A stretch of DNA of 64,000 nucleotides, from assembly GCA_016717145.1 (NCBI GenBank), contig JADKGD010000030.1:26369-90368 (forward strand), given 5' to 3'. Positions 1 through 10,397 of this stretch are shown in pieces. The position numbers and the translations under genes are program-made. Source of the DNA: Saprospiraceae bacterium. GTDB lineage: Bacteria; Bacteroidota; Bacteroidia; Chitinophagales; Saprospiraceae. The notes below the pieces were generated by a model. It ran no database searches. It saw only the letters and a list, made by a program, of their open reading frames with translations, and was not told the DNA's origin. How positions within the stretch are numbered: the first letter of the stretch is position 1; each line of letters opens with the position of its first letter.

Positions 1-2
1 CC

Positions 3-845
3 TTTAAAACCGGTGGCGTGATTAATCGAACTTTTGTTAAGGAGGGCGATTTTGTCAAAAAAGGTCAAATACTTGCAACATTAATGATGGATGAAATCAA
101 TGCACAAGTCAGACAAGCGGAAGAAGGTCTTATAAAGGCGGAGAGAGATATGAATAGGGTAAAAAATCTTTTCGCGGATAGTGTAGCAACTCTTGAACAA
201 GCTCAAAATTCAACATCAGCATTTGAAGTAGCAAAAAGGACATCTGAGATCGCCAGATTCAACAGAAGTTATAGTGAAGTTCGGGCACCAATAGCTGGCA
301 AAGTGGTGAAGCAAATTATGCACTCCGGAGAAATTGTAGGGCCAGGTACGCCTGTTTACGCGATTATGGGTGTCGATAATCAGGACTGGGTCATTAATGC
401 AGGTTTGATAGACAGAGATTGGGCTAGAGTAAAAATTGGGGACCTCGTTGACATCAAGATGGACGCATATCCCGGTAAAAATTATTCCGGAAAAGTAACC
501 AATAAAACTTCTATAGGTGGAAATGCCAGTGGAACATTTGATATTGACATAAAATTTAAAAGCTATCCAACTAATCTTGCAACAGGATTAACTGCTAAAG
601 TAGAGATTTATCCAATGGAAAAGGAATATTATCAAGTCATTCCTATAGAAGCACTGGTAAAGTCAAACGGAAAACAAGGATACCTATTTACCATTAAAGA
701 CGGCAAAGCTAAGAGGATCGGTGTACAAATTGTCAAACTATTAGGTGATAAAGTAGCCATTTCATCCGGCCTTGAAGACATTAAAGAAGTAGTTACCATC
801 GGTGCAATGTATCTTGAGGAAGGGGATACCACAATAATAAAATGA
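3..845 (+). CDS. RND efflux periplasmic adaptor subunit (HlyD/MFP family), 5' end outside window
   Basis: Membrane fusion protein that links an inner-membrane RND pump to an outer-membrane channel. The frame is open from base 3, before the GTG at 18, so the N-terminus including any lipobox or signal lies outside the window. Visible parts are the first lipoyl half (EGDFVKKGQILATL), a short coiled-coil hairpin (about residues 30-80), the second lipoyl half (YSEVRAPIAGKVVK) and beta-barrel and membrane-proximal domains to the C-terminus. The RND pump gene follows after about 115 bases on the same strand, which fits a two-gene efflux operon. The family call is secure; the substrate is unknown. 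Confidence 0.9.
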   Translation, partial: FKTGGVINRTFVKEGDFVKKGQILATLMMDEINAQVRQAEEGLIKAERDMNRVKNLFADSVATLEQAQNSTSAFEVAKRTSEIARFNRSYSEVRAPIAGKVVKQIMHSGEIVGPGTPVYAIMGVDNQDWVINAGLIDRDWARVKIGDLVDIKMDAYPGKNYSGKVTNKTSIGGNASGTFDIDIKFKSYPTNLATGLTAKVEIYPMEKEYYQVIPIEALVKSNGKQGYLFTIKDGKAKRIGVQIVKLLGDKVAISSGLEDIKEVVTIGAMYLEEGDTTIIK

Positions 846-960
846 AGGCCCAAAGGGTATATATTAAAAGGTTAAGATCCGAAATTATAATGTCATTTTT
901 CTGACATCCATTAATCAAAAAAATATTCACAATATATAATTTTAAAATTTTCATCATATC

Positions 961-3900
961 ATGAGTTTTAATAAATTTTTTGTAAAAAACTGGCAGTTTA
1001 CCTTAGTTATATTTATTGCAGTCATGGTATTGGGCGTCAATGCATTATTAAATATGCCGAGAGGAGAAGATCCCCCTTTTGGTGCGCCTATATTTTCAAT
1101 CATAGTAGTATATCCAGGTACGAATCCAAAAGATATGGAGAAATTAGTAGCAGATCCTATTGAAGAGGAACTCTATAAACTTTCTGACGTAAAAAAAATA
1201 AATTCAACCATCACAGATGGCTTGCTTGTTATGCTCGCTGAGTTTAACTATGGTGTAAATGTTGAATCAAAAAACAATGATGTAATAAGGGAAATCAATA
1301 AAATTCGACCGGATTTACCTGAAGGTATTATACAACTTGATATTAAAAAGGCAGCGAGTAGTGATGTAGCTATTTTGCAGACAGCAATGATTTCTGATAC
1401 AGCTTCCTGGGTTAGTTTGAAAGAAAGAGCTGAAATTCTCGAAAAAAGTCTGGAGAAAATAAAGGATGTCAAATGGGCAGAAATACAGGCGCTCCCTGAA
1501 AGACAGATTAAAATTGAGCTCAATCTAGAAAAAATGTCTGTTATGAAATTGGGCTTAAATCAGGTACTAAATCTAATTCAGGCAAATAACATCAATATAC
1601 CCGGAGGATCCATAGATTTAGGTAAAAGAAAATATAATATAAAAACAACATCAGAATTCGAAAGTATTGATGATATTAAAAACACCATAGTTCAAATCAC
1701 TCCGGAAGGCAGAACAGTAAAGCTTGATCAAATAGCTCAAATCTATTTTGTAACCGAAGATTTTAGTCATATAGCGCGACACAATGGTCATCGGGCAATC
1801 TGGATTAATACCGCTATGAAAGACAAAAAAAATATTATTGCTGTCAGGAAACAAATTCAGGATGTGCTTGAAGATTTTGCTAAAACACTTCCTGCGGGTA
1901 TTTCGATAGAACAAGCTTTTGATCAGGAAGTAGGTGTAAGAAACAGATTAGGTGGCTTGGGAAGAGATTTTGCCATTGCTATATTTTTAGTCCTTTTAAC
2001 ATTATTGCCTTTAGGGACAAGAGCTTCAATTATAGTTATGATTTCTATTCCATTATCATTGAGCATAGGTTTGTTTTTATTGGACCTTTTGGGATATACG
2101 TTAAATCAACTCAGCATTGTAGGTATGGTTATTTCTCTTGGTTTATTGGTGGATGATAGTATAGTTGTAGTGGAGAATATAGAACGTTATATGCGTAAAG
2201 GTATTTCGGCAAAAGAAGCTGCAATATCTGCAACCAGTCATATTATGGTTGCCATTTTAGGTTGTACTGCAACTTTATTATTTGCATTCCTGCCGTTGGC
2301 AAACTTGCCGGAAGGATCCGGTGACTTCATCAGGTCATTGCCAATGGCTGTCATGGTAACCGTACTTGCTTCATTGTTTGTATCTGTAACCATCATACCT
2401 TTTTTAGCAAGTATATTACTTAAGGCACACGAAAGTGATAGTCATGCTGAAGGGAATATTTTTTTCAGGGGATTCAAAACATATATAAATGCCCCTTATC
2501 AAAGACTTTTGGAACAGTGTATGAAACACCCGGTAGTTACCCTTGGAATTGCCGGACTCATTTTTAGTTTATCATTATTGCTGGTACCCATATTGGGATT
2601 CAGTTTGTTTCCGGAATCTGAAAAGCCAATTATAACCATTGATATAGAAACAGAGCCCGGTTCAAATATTGAACATACAGATAAGATAGTAAGAAAACTG
2701 GAACACAAATTATTATCAATGAATGAAGTGGACCATATTTCGGCCAATATAGGCAAAGGTAATCCAAGAATTTATTACAATGAGTTTCAGAAACAAAATG
2801 CAGGCAATATAGGTCAGGTCATAGTATATTTGGACGAGAATGCTCACGTACCTGAGATTGAAGCATTTGCTGAGAAGGCAAGAATTGAATTGTCAACGAT
2901 GCCAGGTACTAAAGTTGAAGTAAAAAGATTTCAGCAAGGACCGCCCATTACAGCACCTATTGAAATGCGTATATTGGGTAGTAATCTGGATACACTAGAT
3001 CAGCTCACCGGTAAAATTGAAAAACTTATTGCCTCGACTGAAGGTAGTCGTTATGTGCGTAATGATCTTAAGTTCAAAAAGTCGGATATCGTGATTGATA
3101 TAGACAAACAAAAGGCTGGTTTATTTGGTTTGACTTCTGCTGAAATAGCAAAAACTGTAAGACTATCTATTGTAGGTATCGAAGTCGGTAATTTAAAAAA
3201 TGACGAAGGCAGTGAATTCAAACTTAATGTTAGTATTCCTAAAAATTCAGAAAATGCGCTTGAAACATTTGATAAAATCAATGTCACGTCTCTTAATGGT
3301 ACACTTGTACCTTTAAGGAATGTAGCTACTATCTCGCTCAAACCTTCAGCATCAATTATTCGCCATTACAATAAAGAAAGATTTGGTTTGGTAAGCAGCT
3401 TTACCCTTAGTGGTTACAATGTAGAAGAACAAACTACAAAAATATTGGAAGATATTCAAAAAAATATATACCTTCCACAGGGCTATCGTATTATTGCTGC
3501 GGGAGAACGGGAGTCCAGAGAAGAATCATTTGGCGGATTAGGCACCATTATTACGTTAACAATTTTTGGTTTATTGGCTATTTTGATACTGGAATTTAGA
3601 ACCTTTAAATCTACTTTAATTGTACTTAGTGTGATTCCAATGGGTATTATAGGTGCTTTAACAGCACTTTATATCACTGATGAATCACTTTCATTTGTGG
3701 CTTCAGTGGGCATTATTGCCCTTATAGGTATAGAGATAAAAAACTCTATTCTAATGGTAGATTATACTAATGGGTTAAGGGAAAATGGAATGGATTTATA
3801 TGCGGCAGTCATGGATGGTGCCGAAACCAGATTTCTTCCTATATTGCTTACATCTATGACAGCCATCGGAGGATTAACTCCTTTAGTTTTGGAGAGTTCA

Positions 3901-4020
3901 CCATTGATAAGTCCATTGGCAATAGTACTGATTGGTGGTTTGATTAGCAGTACAATGTTGAGTCGTTTGGTGACTCCGGTCTTGTATATGCTGATACCCC
4001 CAAAAGTGGAACAAAAGTAA
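961..4020 (+). CDS. RND efflux transporter permease (AcrB/MexB family)
   Basis: Proton-driven tripartite efflux pump of 1019 residues, a normal length for the family. It begins with a typical N-terminal helix (residues 10-30) and has the duplicated pattern of six membrane segments, a large periplasmic loop, then six more segments. The TM4 proton-relay pair is present in GLLVDDSIVVVENI (about residues 393-406), and the TM10 lysine is present in IGIEIKNSILMVDY (about 923-936). The upstream gene encodes its adaptor; no TolC-like channel gene follows, because the next gene is convergent. Substrate could be drugs, detergents or metals; the sequence gives no way to choose, though metal-specific CusA features were not recognised. 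Confidence 0.93.
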   Translation: MSFNKFFVKNWQFTLVIFIAVMVLGVNALLNMPRGEDPPFGAPIFSIIVVYPGTNPKDMEKLVADPIEEELYKLSDVKKINSTITDGLLVMLAEFNYGVNVESKNNDVIREINKIRPDLPEGIIQLDIKKAASSDVAILQTAMISDTASWVSLKERAEILEKSLEKIKDVKWAEIQALPERQIKIELNLEKMSVMKLGLNQVLNLIQANNINIPGGSIDLGKRKYNIKTTSEFESIDDIKNTIVQITPEGRTVKLDQIAQIYFVTEDFSHIARHNGHRAIWINTAMKDKKNIIAVRKQIQDVLEDFAKTLPAGISIEQAFDQEVGVRNRLGGLGRDFAIAIFLVLLTLLPLGTRASIIVMISIPLSLSIGLFLLDLLGYTLNQLSIVGMVISLGLLVDDSIVVVENIERYMRKGISAKEAAISATSHIMVAILGCTATLLFAFLPLANLPEGSGDFIRSLPMAVMVTVLASLFVSVTIIPFLASILLKAHESDSHAEGNIFFRGFKTYINAPYQRLLEQCMKHPVVTLGIAGLIFSLSLLLVPILGFSLFPESEKPIITIDIETEPGSNIEHTDKIVRKLEHKLLSMNEVDHISANIGKGNPRIYYNEFQKQNAGNIGQVIVYLDENAHVPEIEAFAEKARIELSTMPGTKVEVKRFQQGPPITAPIEMRILGSNLDTLDQLTGKIEKLIASTEGSRYVRNDLKFKKSDIVIDIDKQKAGLFGLTSAEIAKTVRLSIVGIEVGNLKNDEGSEFKLNVSIPKNSENALETFDKINVTSLNGTLVPLRNVATISLKPSASIIRHYNKERFGLVSSFTLSGYNVEEQTTKILEDIQKNIYLPQGYRIIAAGERESREESFGGLGTIITLTIFGLLAILILEFRTFKSTLIVLSVIPMGIIGALTALYITDESLSFVASVGIIALIGIEIKNSILMVDYTNGLRENGMDLYAAVMDGAETRFLPILLTSMTAIGGLTPLVLESSPLISPLAIVLIGGLISSTMLSRLVTPVLYMLIPPKVEQK

Positions 4021-4073
4021 AATATTGGATATTTAATTGTATAAGTAGATACTTATTTTTCTATTTGATGTAA

Positions 4074-6407
4074 TTATTTTATAATGGTTATACTTCCCTT
4101 GTAATTTATAACTACATCATCAATATACAGAACTTTGGCTATCCAGATAAGCACGCCGGGGTTTAATGCTATTTCTTTGAATGTGGCACCCCAATCAATT
4201 TCTTTCAATCCATTAGGAAAGCCTTCCCTGTGAAAAATCAATTCGCCCCATCTATCGTAAATAGCAAAATATTTTATTTCAGCCACATCATTTCCGGCGA
4301 AATATTTTAGTTTATCATTTTGATTGTCACCGTTGGGAGAAATGATGTTTGAAATCACAAAGCTCCTCTGTTTTTCTACTTTAACTTCAATAGATACCGT
4401 ACGATTACAGCCATCTTTGGAAGTTACTGAAATTATAAATTTGGTATCGTTTACAGGTTGGGCATTTGTTACAAGACAATTTTTACAGGCTAAAACAGCA
4501 TCAGGATTCCATTGAATGGTTTGGTCCGTCAGATTTGAAATTACTCCTAATAAAATACTGTCTCCAAGTGATATACTTATCAAAGAATCAATTGGTTTTA
4601 TGTCGGGAATTTCAGGTGCTATCAGAGAATCAATAATATTTGTAGTACATCCATTGTTATCTTCAATTTCTACAATATAACTCCCTTCTTTAAGGTCTGA
4701 ATACGTTGTTTTGTCAGATGATGTGCCACCATTCAGTGAAATGACGTATGGCGCTATGCCACCTGATGTTGATATAACTTTTATTATTCCGGTGTTTAGC
4801 CCTTCACAATTCGGAGGTGTGAATTCGGTTATTATTTTTAATGAATCAGGCTCTTTCAAAACAGATTGGATCTCAACAGTGCATCCATTTTTATCCTTAA
4901 CTATACTTGTATACACACCTGCTATAAGGTTATAAACTGAATCATTTAAATAACTTAATCCGACATGTGAATATGTGTAAGGGGAAATGCCGCCATCAGT
5001 TAATAGTTTGATATAACCATCTGAAGCGCCATAGCATGAAATCTGATATTGATTGAAATTAGAAAGTACGTTTATCGCCGTAAGTTTTGGTGGCTGATCA
5101 ACCTGAACATTAACAATACGAGTGTTGCCAAAAGTATCCTGAATCGTGATGGCATAATTACCCGCATCAACTCCATTTATATTTATTTCTTGGTTTATTG
5201 CCTCAATATTACCATTGAAATTTATAGAAGGATTTTCAATTTTAAAACAAGAGTATATAAATGGCGGACTACCAGAATCAACTTTAAAATGGATTGCTCC
5301 TGTATTTTGTGCATTACATAAAACCGGTGTTGTAGTTTCAGTAGACTTAATATTGCAAATAATAAGCTTTAGATCTATAGTCATAAATACGTCACAACCT
5401 TCTTTATTATTAATAACTGTCTGATGTATCCCTTCGGTGAAAAAACTTCCATTGCCAATGGAAAGTGTATCGCCCTCGCAGAGATATAATTTGCTTTTTG
5501 CAGTAATTCTATCATCTACTACCAGGTCCAGTGTGACAATGCTATCACAACCATTAACAGCAGGGAAAATTACATCAAACTGACCAGTATTACAATATTT
5601 GTTTCCTTCATAATTAAAACATTCACCAAAACAAATTTGCTGTTCGAATGAGGAGCGGGAGACCGGCAGAACTTCTATTGTTTTGCAGGACTGGGGAGCA
5701 ACATCGCAAACGTTGGAGGCATTAAGGCACAAGGTATACTTTCCAGGTTTATCCAGAGTATGTGTGAAGGAGGTACTGTTATTAAGAAAAACACCATCAA
5801 TTGTCCAATTATAAAATGTAGCACCCTGAAGACCAGGAGTACTAATATTAAATACTTCATTTTGACAAACTATTGTTGAGCATATAAGCTGAGGTGCATT
5901 TTCAAGAGGAAGTACTTTTGTAGAACCTTTTTTTACTTTAACAGAATAGTCACAAATATCATTATCGCTACCATCCATAACAAGATAATAATATTGGCCA
6001 ATGACAAGAGGAACAGTATTTACAAAAACTCTGACTTGATTTTCTTTTATGTCTGTATCGCATTCGCTCACTCTTCTGAAAGTGTTACAATCAGTACTTT
6101 CATAAAGACCTATTTCAAGTCCTTCGTTTCTGACACAATTAAAAACGGTGATATCCAGTTCCAGGTCAGTTGTTCCGGCGACAAAACCTATCCATTGCAT
6201 ATGGTGGACGAAACTTGTACAAAATCCCGGAGGAGCCTGTCCGGTCACATTGCTATTATTTCTACCCGTAAATCCATCGATATCACATATTATACATGCC
6301 TCTTTACAAAAAGGGGTCATTTCAGGATTATTTCCGCAAATTGGCGGTTGAGCATTTATAGTAATAAAGCCCCAAATAACTAACCAAATAATTAAAAATA
6401 TTTTCAT
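4074..6407 (-). CDS. Secreted SprB-like repeat protein with T9SS type B (gliding) sorting domain
   Basis: Predicted cell-surface protein of 777 residues. A signal peptide (residues 1-19, ending INAQ) is followed by a Cys-rich N-terminal domain (CGNNPEMTPFCKEACIIC), an Ig/PKD-like segment (about 180-250), and several SprB-like repeats of the form GGIxPYxxS...L..G.Y...ikDxnGC (about 360-600). The last 90 residues are the gliding-motility C-terminal domain used as a T9SS type B signal (SPNGDNQNDKLKYF, then YDRWGELIFHREGFPNG). No PorP/SprF gene is adjacent, unlike the later cassettes in this window. Ligand and role are unknown; adhesion is the usual inference for such proteins. Confidence 0.85.
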   Translation of the reverse strand: MKIFLIIWLVIWGFITINAQPPICGNNPEMTPFCKEACIICDIDGFTGRNNSNVTGQAPPGFCTSFVHHMQWIGFVAGTTDLELDITVFNCVRNEGLEIGLYESTDCNTFRRVSECDTDIKENQVRVFVNTVPLVIGQYYYLVMDGSDNDICDYSVKVKKGSTKVLPLENAPQLICSTIVCQNEVFNISTPGLQGATFYNWTIDGVFLNNSTSFTHTLDKPGKYTLCLNASNVCDVAPQSCKTIEVLPVSRSSFEQQICFGECFNYEGNKYCNTGQFDVIFPAVNGCDSIVTLDLVVDDRITAKSKLYLCEGDTLSIGNGSFFTEGIHQTVINNKEGCDVFMTIDLKLIICNIKSTETTTPVLCNAQNTGAIHFKVDSGSPPFIYSCFKIENPSINFNGNIEAINQEININGVDAGNYAITIQDTFGNTRIVNVQVDQPPKLTAINVLSNFNQYQISCYGASDGYIKLLTDGGISPYTYSHVGLSYLNDSVYNLIAGVYTSIVKDKNGCTVEIQSVLKEPDSLKIITEFTPPNCEGLNTGIIKVISTSGGIAPYVISLNGGTSSDKTTYSDLKEGSYIVEIEDNNGCTTNIIDSLIAPEIPDIKPIDSLISISLGDSILLGVISNLTDQTIQWNPDAVLACKNCLVTNAQPVNDTKFIISVTSKDGCNRTVSIEVKVEKQRSFVISNIISPNGDNQNDKLKYFAGNDVAEIKYFAIYDRWGELIFHREGFPNGLKEIDWGATFKEIALNPGVLIWIAKVLYIDDVVINYKGSITIIK

Positions 6408-6882
6408 TCTTTAATTTGGTAAAAAATGTTTTCAGAGATCAGAAAAACAGGTCTAATGATACTTTGAAAACGTTAAGCCCAGATTAGGCACTAGTAAGTT
6501 AATGCAACAAAATGGTACTTCATATCTAATTCAATACTAATTTTTCCTCTTCTCGGCATAGCTTTCTACTACTATTGAGGGAGAAAAATTTCGTACTTCA
6601 CAACCATTTTGTATAATTCCATAACGTTACAAAGCCTAATACATAATCTGGGTTAAAAGTAACAAATTTCAAACTTGTACCCGATAATTATTGATATAAT
6701 AGTCCTTTGAGGGTATTTATCTTAAATATTTATAAGAATTTTTAAATATTTTGAAGATCTTCTAAGTTCGCCTCCAAGATCTTTTGTCCTTTTATTTTTC
6801 AAATATCAATAGTAGGTTAAGATTAATAGTTTAGGATATTTGAAATATATGGGTATAATAATTAAAATCATCACCTAAATAA
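6408..6882. other. Intergenic region of about 475 bases
   Basis: AT-rich stretch upstream of the minus-strand secreted protein gene that starts at 6407. It should hold that gene's promoter and leader, but I could not pick a convincing -7 TAnnTTTG box. No ORF or RNA gene was recognised. Confidence 0.5.
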
Positions 6883-6918
6883 AAAAGAGACATCTTAATT
6901 TTTAAGCTTGTCTCTTTT
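6883..6918 (-). terminator. Rho-independent terminator hairpin after gdhA
   Basis: Near-perfect inverted repeat: AAAAGAGACA at 6883-6892 pairs with TGTCTCTTTT at 6909-6918, with an inner CTTAA/TTAAG stem and a TTT loop. T runs on both strands allow it to work in either direction; it lies just past the end of gdhA, the last gene of the ccm run. Confidence 0.8.
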
Positions 6919-6945
6919 ATATGTATTCAAATTAGAAATGTTACA

Positions 6946-8364
6946 TTATGGAAATACACCAAGAGTCATATAATCATTTGCTACTTTATTGAGTGCAGTA
7001 ACAAAAGCGGCATCTCTTAAATTATCAATCTTTTGATTACCATGATAAACCTCCATAATCTGATGAAAAGAGTTTACCATTGTTTCTTCCAGACCTGATC
7101 GTACAAGATCTACCTCTTCCGCACCTCTGGTAAGAAAATCTTTTTCTTTCTGACCTATTGTTTTTCCTGTTAAATTTTCAACAGTACTGACAATATTCTG
7201 ATAGGTATTATGATTAAATCTTTTATCCATTCTGCCGAATCTCATATGAGATAGATTTTTCAGCCATTCGAAGTAAGAAACAGTAACGCCACCTGCATTT
7301 ATATACATATCAGGTACAATCACTACTCCTTTTTTGATTAAAATTTCTGCAGCTCCTGAGGTTATCGGGCCATTGGCAGCTTCACCAATGACTTTTGCTC
7401 TTACAAGGTGTGCATTTTCTTCTGTGATAACGGATTCAAGTGCTGCGGGTACAAGAATGTCACATTCTATACCAACCCAGTCACCTCTTTCTTTAAGTGT
7501 CGTCGAACCTGGAAACCCAAGGATAGTGCCATGTTCTTTTCGGAAAGCAAGCGCTTTTTCCATGTCAATTCCTGAAGCGTTGTATACTGTTCCTTCCATC
7601 TCAGAAAGGCCTATAATTTTTACACCACCTTCCGCCTGCGAAATGGTACCTGTATAAGATCCTACATTACCCATACCCTGAATAACCATAGTCTTGCCTT
7701 CGATACCTTTGCTTGTACCTATTTTTTTAAGTAGTTTTTCATCATTGAAAATCTCTCTCAAACCATAAAAAACTCCTCTACCTGTAGCTTCAGTTCTGCC
7801 TCTAATGCCTCCTTGATTAACTGGTTTACCTGTGACACAACCAGCGGCATCAATCTCGCCACCTTTGAATGTTTGATATGTATCCAGGATCCATGCCATT
7901 TCGCGCTCACCGGTACCATAGTCAGGGGCTGGTACATCAACACTTGGTCCGATAAAATTTTTTCGGATTAATTCAACAGTATACCTTCGGGTGATACGCT
8001 GCAATTCATCTGCTGTGTAAGCCCTTGGACTGATTTTAACGCCACCCTTGGCTCCACCAAAAGGCACATCTACTATAGCGCATTTATAAGTCATCAAAGC
8101 AGCTAGCGCCATAACTTCTTCCTGATCAACAAGGTGACTGAATCTTATACCTCCTTTTGTCGGTAATCGGTGATGACTGTGTTGTACCCGGTATGCTTCT
8201 ATCACCTGATAACTATCCCCTATTTTTACAGGAAAGTTCATCTGATAAATAGCATTGCATGTTTTGATTTGTGCCAATAATCCCGGATGGATGTCGGTAT
8301 GTGCCGCTGCTTTGTCAAAATTGCGTTGCACACTTTCAAAAAACTTTGCTTGTTTACTGCTCAT
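6946..8364 (-). CDS. gdhA: Glutamate dehydrogenase (Glu/Leu/Phe/Val dehydrogenase family)
   Basis: Oxidative deamination of glutamate to 2-oxoglutarate, or the reverse amination, with NAD(P). The 472-residue length suits the hexameric family. The N-terminal substrate domain carries the catalytic-lysine motif VPFGGAKGGV (about residues 98-107) and PAPDYGTGEREMAW. The Rossmann domain shows VIQGMGNVGSYTG, and the C-terminal part has NAGGVTVSYFEW. The start overlaps the end of ccmD by 11 bases, so it is probably translationally coupled to the cytochrome c biogenesis genes. A strong hairpin terminator follows. Cofactor preference cannot be read with confidence. A role in amino-acid catabolism is likely for an organism of this type, but that is inference. 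Confidence 0.95.
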   Translation of the reverse strand: MSSKQAKFFESVQRNFDKAAAHTDIHPGLLAQIKTCNAIYQMNFPVKIGDSYQVIEAYRVQHSHHRLPTKGGIRFSHLVDQEEVMALAALMTYKCAIVDVPFGGAKGGVKISPRAYTADELQRITRRYTVELIRKNFIGPSVDVPAPDYGTGEREMAWILDTYQTFKGGEIDAAGCVTGKPVNQGGIRGRTEATGRGVFYGLREIFNDEKLLKKIGTSKGIEGKTMVIQGMGNVGSYTGTISQAEGGVKIIGLSEMEGTVYNASGIDMEKALAFRKEHGTILGFPGSTTLKERGDWVGIECDILVPAALESVITEENAHLVRAKVIGEAANGPITSGAAEILIKKGVVIVPDMYINAGGVTVSYFEWLKNLSHMRFGRMDKRFNHNTYQNIVSTVENLTGKTIGQKEKDFLTRGAEEVDLVRSGLEETMVNSFHQIMEVYHGNQKIDNLRDAAFVTALNKVANDYMTLGVFP

Positions 8365-8566
8365 TTTTAATTTGATTTTCTAATTTGGTTAGTTTTCGAT
8401 CTAATCGATATAAAAAAATGGTTATTCCTAGAAATATGATTGCGATTACAAGTACAACTGAGTAAATTTTTCCGGTACTTCTAAGAAAGTCAACGGAATT
8501 GTCTTGAGCTTGCAACGCTATCGATAAACATAAATTAATCACTGTCAAAGATAAAATTTTCTTCAT
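8354..8566 (-). CDS. ccmD: CcmD-like small membrane protein
   Basis: A 70-residue protein with an N-terminal signal-like helix (MKKILSLTVINLCLSIALQAQ) and a second hydrophobic segment at about 35-52 (VVLVIAIIFLGITIFLY), followed by a charged tail (RLDRKLTKLENQIKNEQ). This matches the short CcmD-family proteins found after ccmC in Bacteroidota, which assist haem-handling ABC complexes in cytochrome c maturation. It starts 11 bases after the corrected end of ccmC and overlaps gdhA. The assignment rests on size, topology and position rather than a diagnostic motif. Confidence 0.75.
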   Translation of the reverse strand: MKKILSLTVINLCLSIALQAQDNSVDFLRSTGKIYSVVLVIAIIFLGITIFLYRLDRKLTKLENQIKNEQ

Positions 8567-8577
8567 ATAAAATCATT

Positions 8578-9632
8578 TTATTGGTTTTTCAAAAACACTT
8601 TTTCTTTTAATCGTTCATATCTAATAAGTAATTGTGACATCCAAATTCCAATCAGAATAAGAGCAATAATAGATGGGTAAAAAACAATCTTAATGTATGG
8701 TCAAGATCTTCGCCACCCAAAGCAGGATTACCGCCATTGCCAGGATGCAGACTATCGGTCATACGAGGGATGACAAAGACAAGAGGAATCAAGGCAATAA
8801 AAGCAAATATGCTATAAGACGCTGACATTTTTGCCCTGCGGTCATAGTCTGTTGAAGAACCTCGTAACACCAGGTATGCTACATATATAAGCATGGCAAC
8901 AGCTGTCATATTGAGCTTGACGTCAGTAGTCCAAAATGTATTCCAGGTAAATTTAGCCCAAACTGAACCCGTAATCAATCCAAATACGCCATACATTATG
9001 GCAATCCGATTAAAAGATGTTGACTGAATATCATGTTCATGTAGACCTGTCAGCAGATATTGTATGGCATGATAAAGTCCTATTATGAGTAGTATAAACA
9101 TCGCAAACCATAATGCAACATGAAAAAAAGTGTTTCTAATGGTCTCATTTAAGATGTTACGATAGGGAAATTTTAATCCTTTTGAAGTGTGAAAACCACT
9201 TAAGTCTGCACTTGTCCAATCCTTGGAGTTAAATGTTAAACTATCTTTTAAGGATATAAAAACGGCATTCGGTTGGACAAAAGCGCCATCAATCTCATTA
9301 TCAATAATTAGGGTCAATGGTTGAACTCTTTCTTTGCCTGGAAAAGATTCAGGTATATTAAAAGTAAAAGTAACCATTGTTTCAGAATTACTTTCTGTTT
9401 TTATTGCTTTGATTGCATATAGGGAGTCTTTTTTAAGCCAGGCCCGTAATTTTTTACTTTCTGCAAAATGTGTGTTGTATCCAATTACCTTTAGTTGAAG
9501 AGGCTGCCCATTTTCAGCATTGTTTGGAGAAACAGAAGTAACCCCTGATTTTGTAGGTACTGTCATCCCGCCGATCAGTACATATAAAAAGATGATTACA
9601 CCTCCTATTTTCCACCAAAATCCTTTAATCAT
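8578..9632 (-). CDS. ccmC: Haem exporter/cytochrome c biogenesis protein CcmC-like, broken by a one-base frameshift
   Basis: Integral membrane protein of the CcmC/CcsA family, which handles haem for cytochrome c maturation. The N-terminus has one membrane helix and a periplasmic domain (about 30-150), an addition to the compact proteobacterial CcmC. The core has the Trp-rich segment GSVWAKFTWNTFWTTD (about residues 216-231) and further helices. The uninterrupted frame stops at 8652, but the expected C-terminus (YPSIIALILIGIWMSQLL and a basic tail) continues in another frame to the stop at 8578-8580. Adding one base to the A6 run at 8679-8684 (T6 in the gene) restores a 351-residue protein. 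Sequencing error is the simplest explanation. Confidence 0.85.
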
Positions 9633-9717
9633 TGTATAACTTTAATATAAAATATTAATTGCAAATCCAGAATAACTCAACACAAATGAAGTAGCTGAAT
9701 AAAATCAACAAACTATA

Positions 9718-10374
9718 TCATGACCTCCACAACCCGGGGAATAACAAAATCATTGCTCCCAAAAGAATACTATCCACACCAAATAACAACCAAACATCTT
9801 CCATTATTGCCGTATCAGTAATTAATCTTACACTTACAGCAGTTATTTTTAGTAGTAACAAAAGTATTGGCAAAACAAGCGGTAAAGCAAGTATTGACAT
9901 TAAAGTTGAATTTCCTGAATCTGATGCAGAGATAACTGAAACAAATGTAAATACTATTGAAATGCCAAAAATACCAAAAACTGAGCCCGTAAAAAACAAA
10001 GAAGTATCTTTTACAGGAAATCCTGTAAACAAGGCCATAGCAGCTAATATCATAAAAAACAGCGCACATAAAAAGGCAAAATTATACATCAACTTTGCAA
10101 TAATCAGATCAATTGGGTCAAATAATGTGTAGTAATATAAATATGTTTCTTTTTTTTCCTGTAAAAAACTTTTAACAATGGCATTGAGTCCTGCAAAGAG
10201 CATAATGATCCATATTAAAATAGTCCATTCTCTCGGATTGATATTGTTGAAGGATTTAAAAATCAGAAATACAACGGTTATTGCAAACAGGAATATGCCA
10301 CCCAATGCAAACTTCTGTCTGAACTCTATCGACAATTCTTTGATAAATATATCTTTGACATTAATGATATTCAT
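9718..10374 (-). CDS. ccmB: Haem exporter protein CcmB
   Basis: ABC-transporter membrane subunit for cytochrome c biogenesis, about 218 residues from the ATG at 10374. The open frame extends to a TTG at 10392, but the internal ATG (MNIINVKDIFIKELSIEFRQ) gives the family-typical start. Six hydrophobic segments are visible, and the motif FLQEKKETYLYYYTLFDP is typical of CcmB. It is the first gene of the ccmB-ccmC-ccmD-gdhA run; the ATPase partner CcmA is not in this window and must be encoded elsewhere. Confidence 0.9.
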   Translation of the reverse strand: MNIINVKDIFIKELSIEFRQKFALGGIFLFAITVVFLIFKSFNNINPREWTILIWIIMLFAGLNAIVKSFLQEKKETYLYYYTLFDPIDLIIAKLMYNFAFLCALFFMILAAMALFTGFPVKDTSLFFTGSVFGIFGISIVFTFVSVISASDSGNSTLMSILALPLVLPILLLLLKITAVSVRLITDTAIMEDVWLLFGVDSILLGAMILLFPGLWRS

Positions 10375-10389
10375 GACACTTATTGGAGT

Positions 10390-10397
10390 CAAAGATA
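10390..10397 (-). promoter_or_regulatory. Possible Bacteroidota -7 box upstream of ccmB
   Basis: CAAAGATA on the plus strand reads TATCTTTG on the minus strand, matching TAnnTTTG. It lies 16 bases before the chosen ccmB ATG, which would leave a very short leader. No clear -33 TTG is seen, so support is weak. Confidence 0.3.

Noticed and set aside
9815..10069. Open frames antisense or overlapping to ccmB and other genes
   Set aside because: Shadows of real genes in other frames, with no start or family signal of their own.
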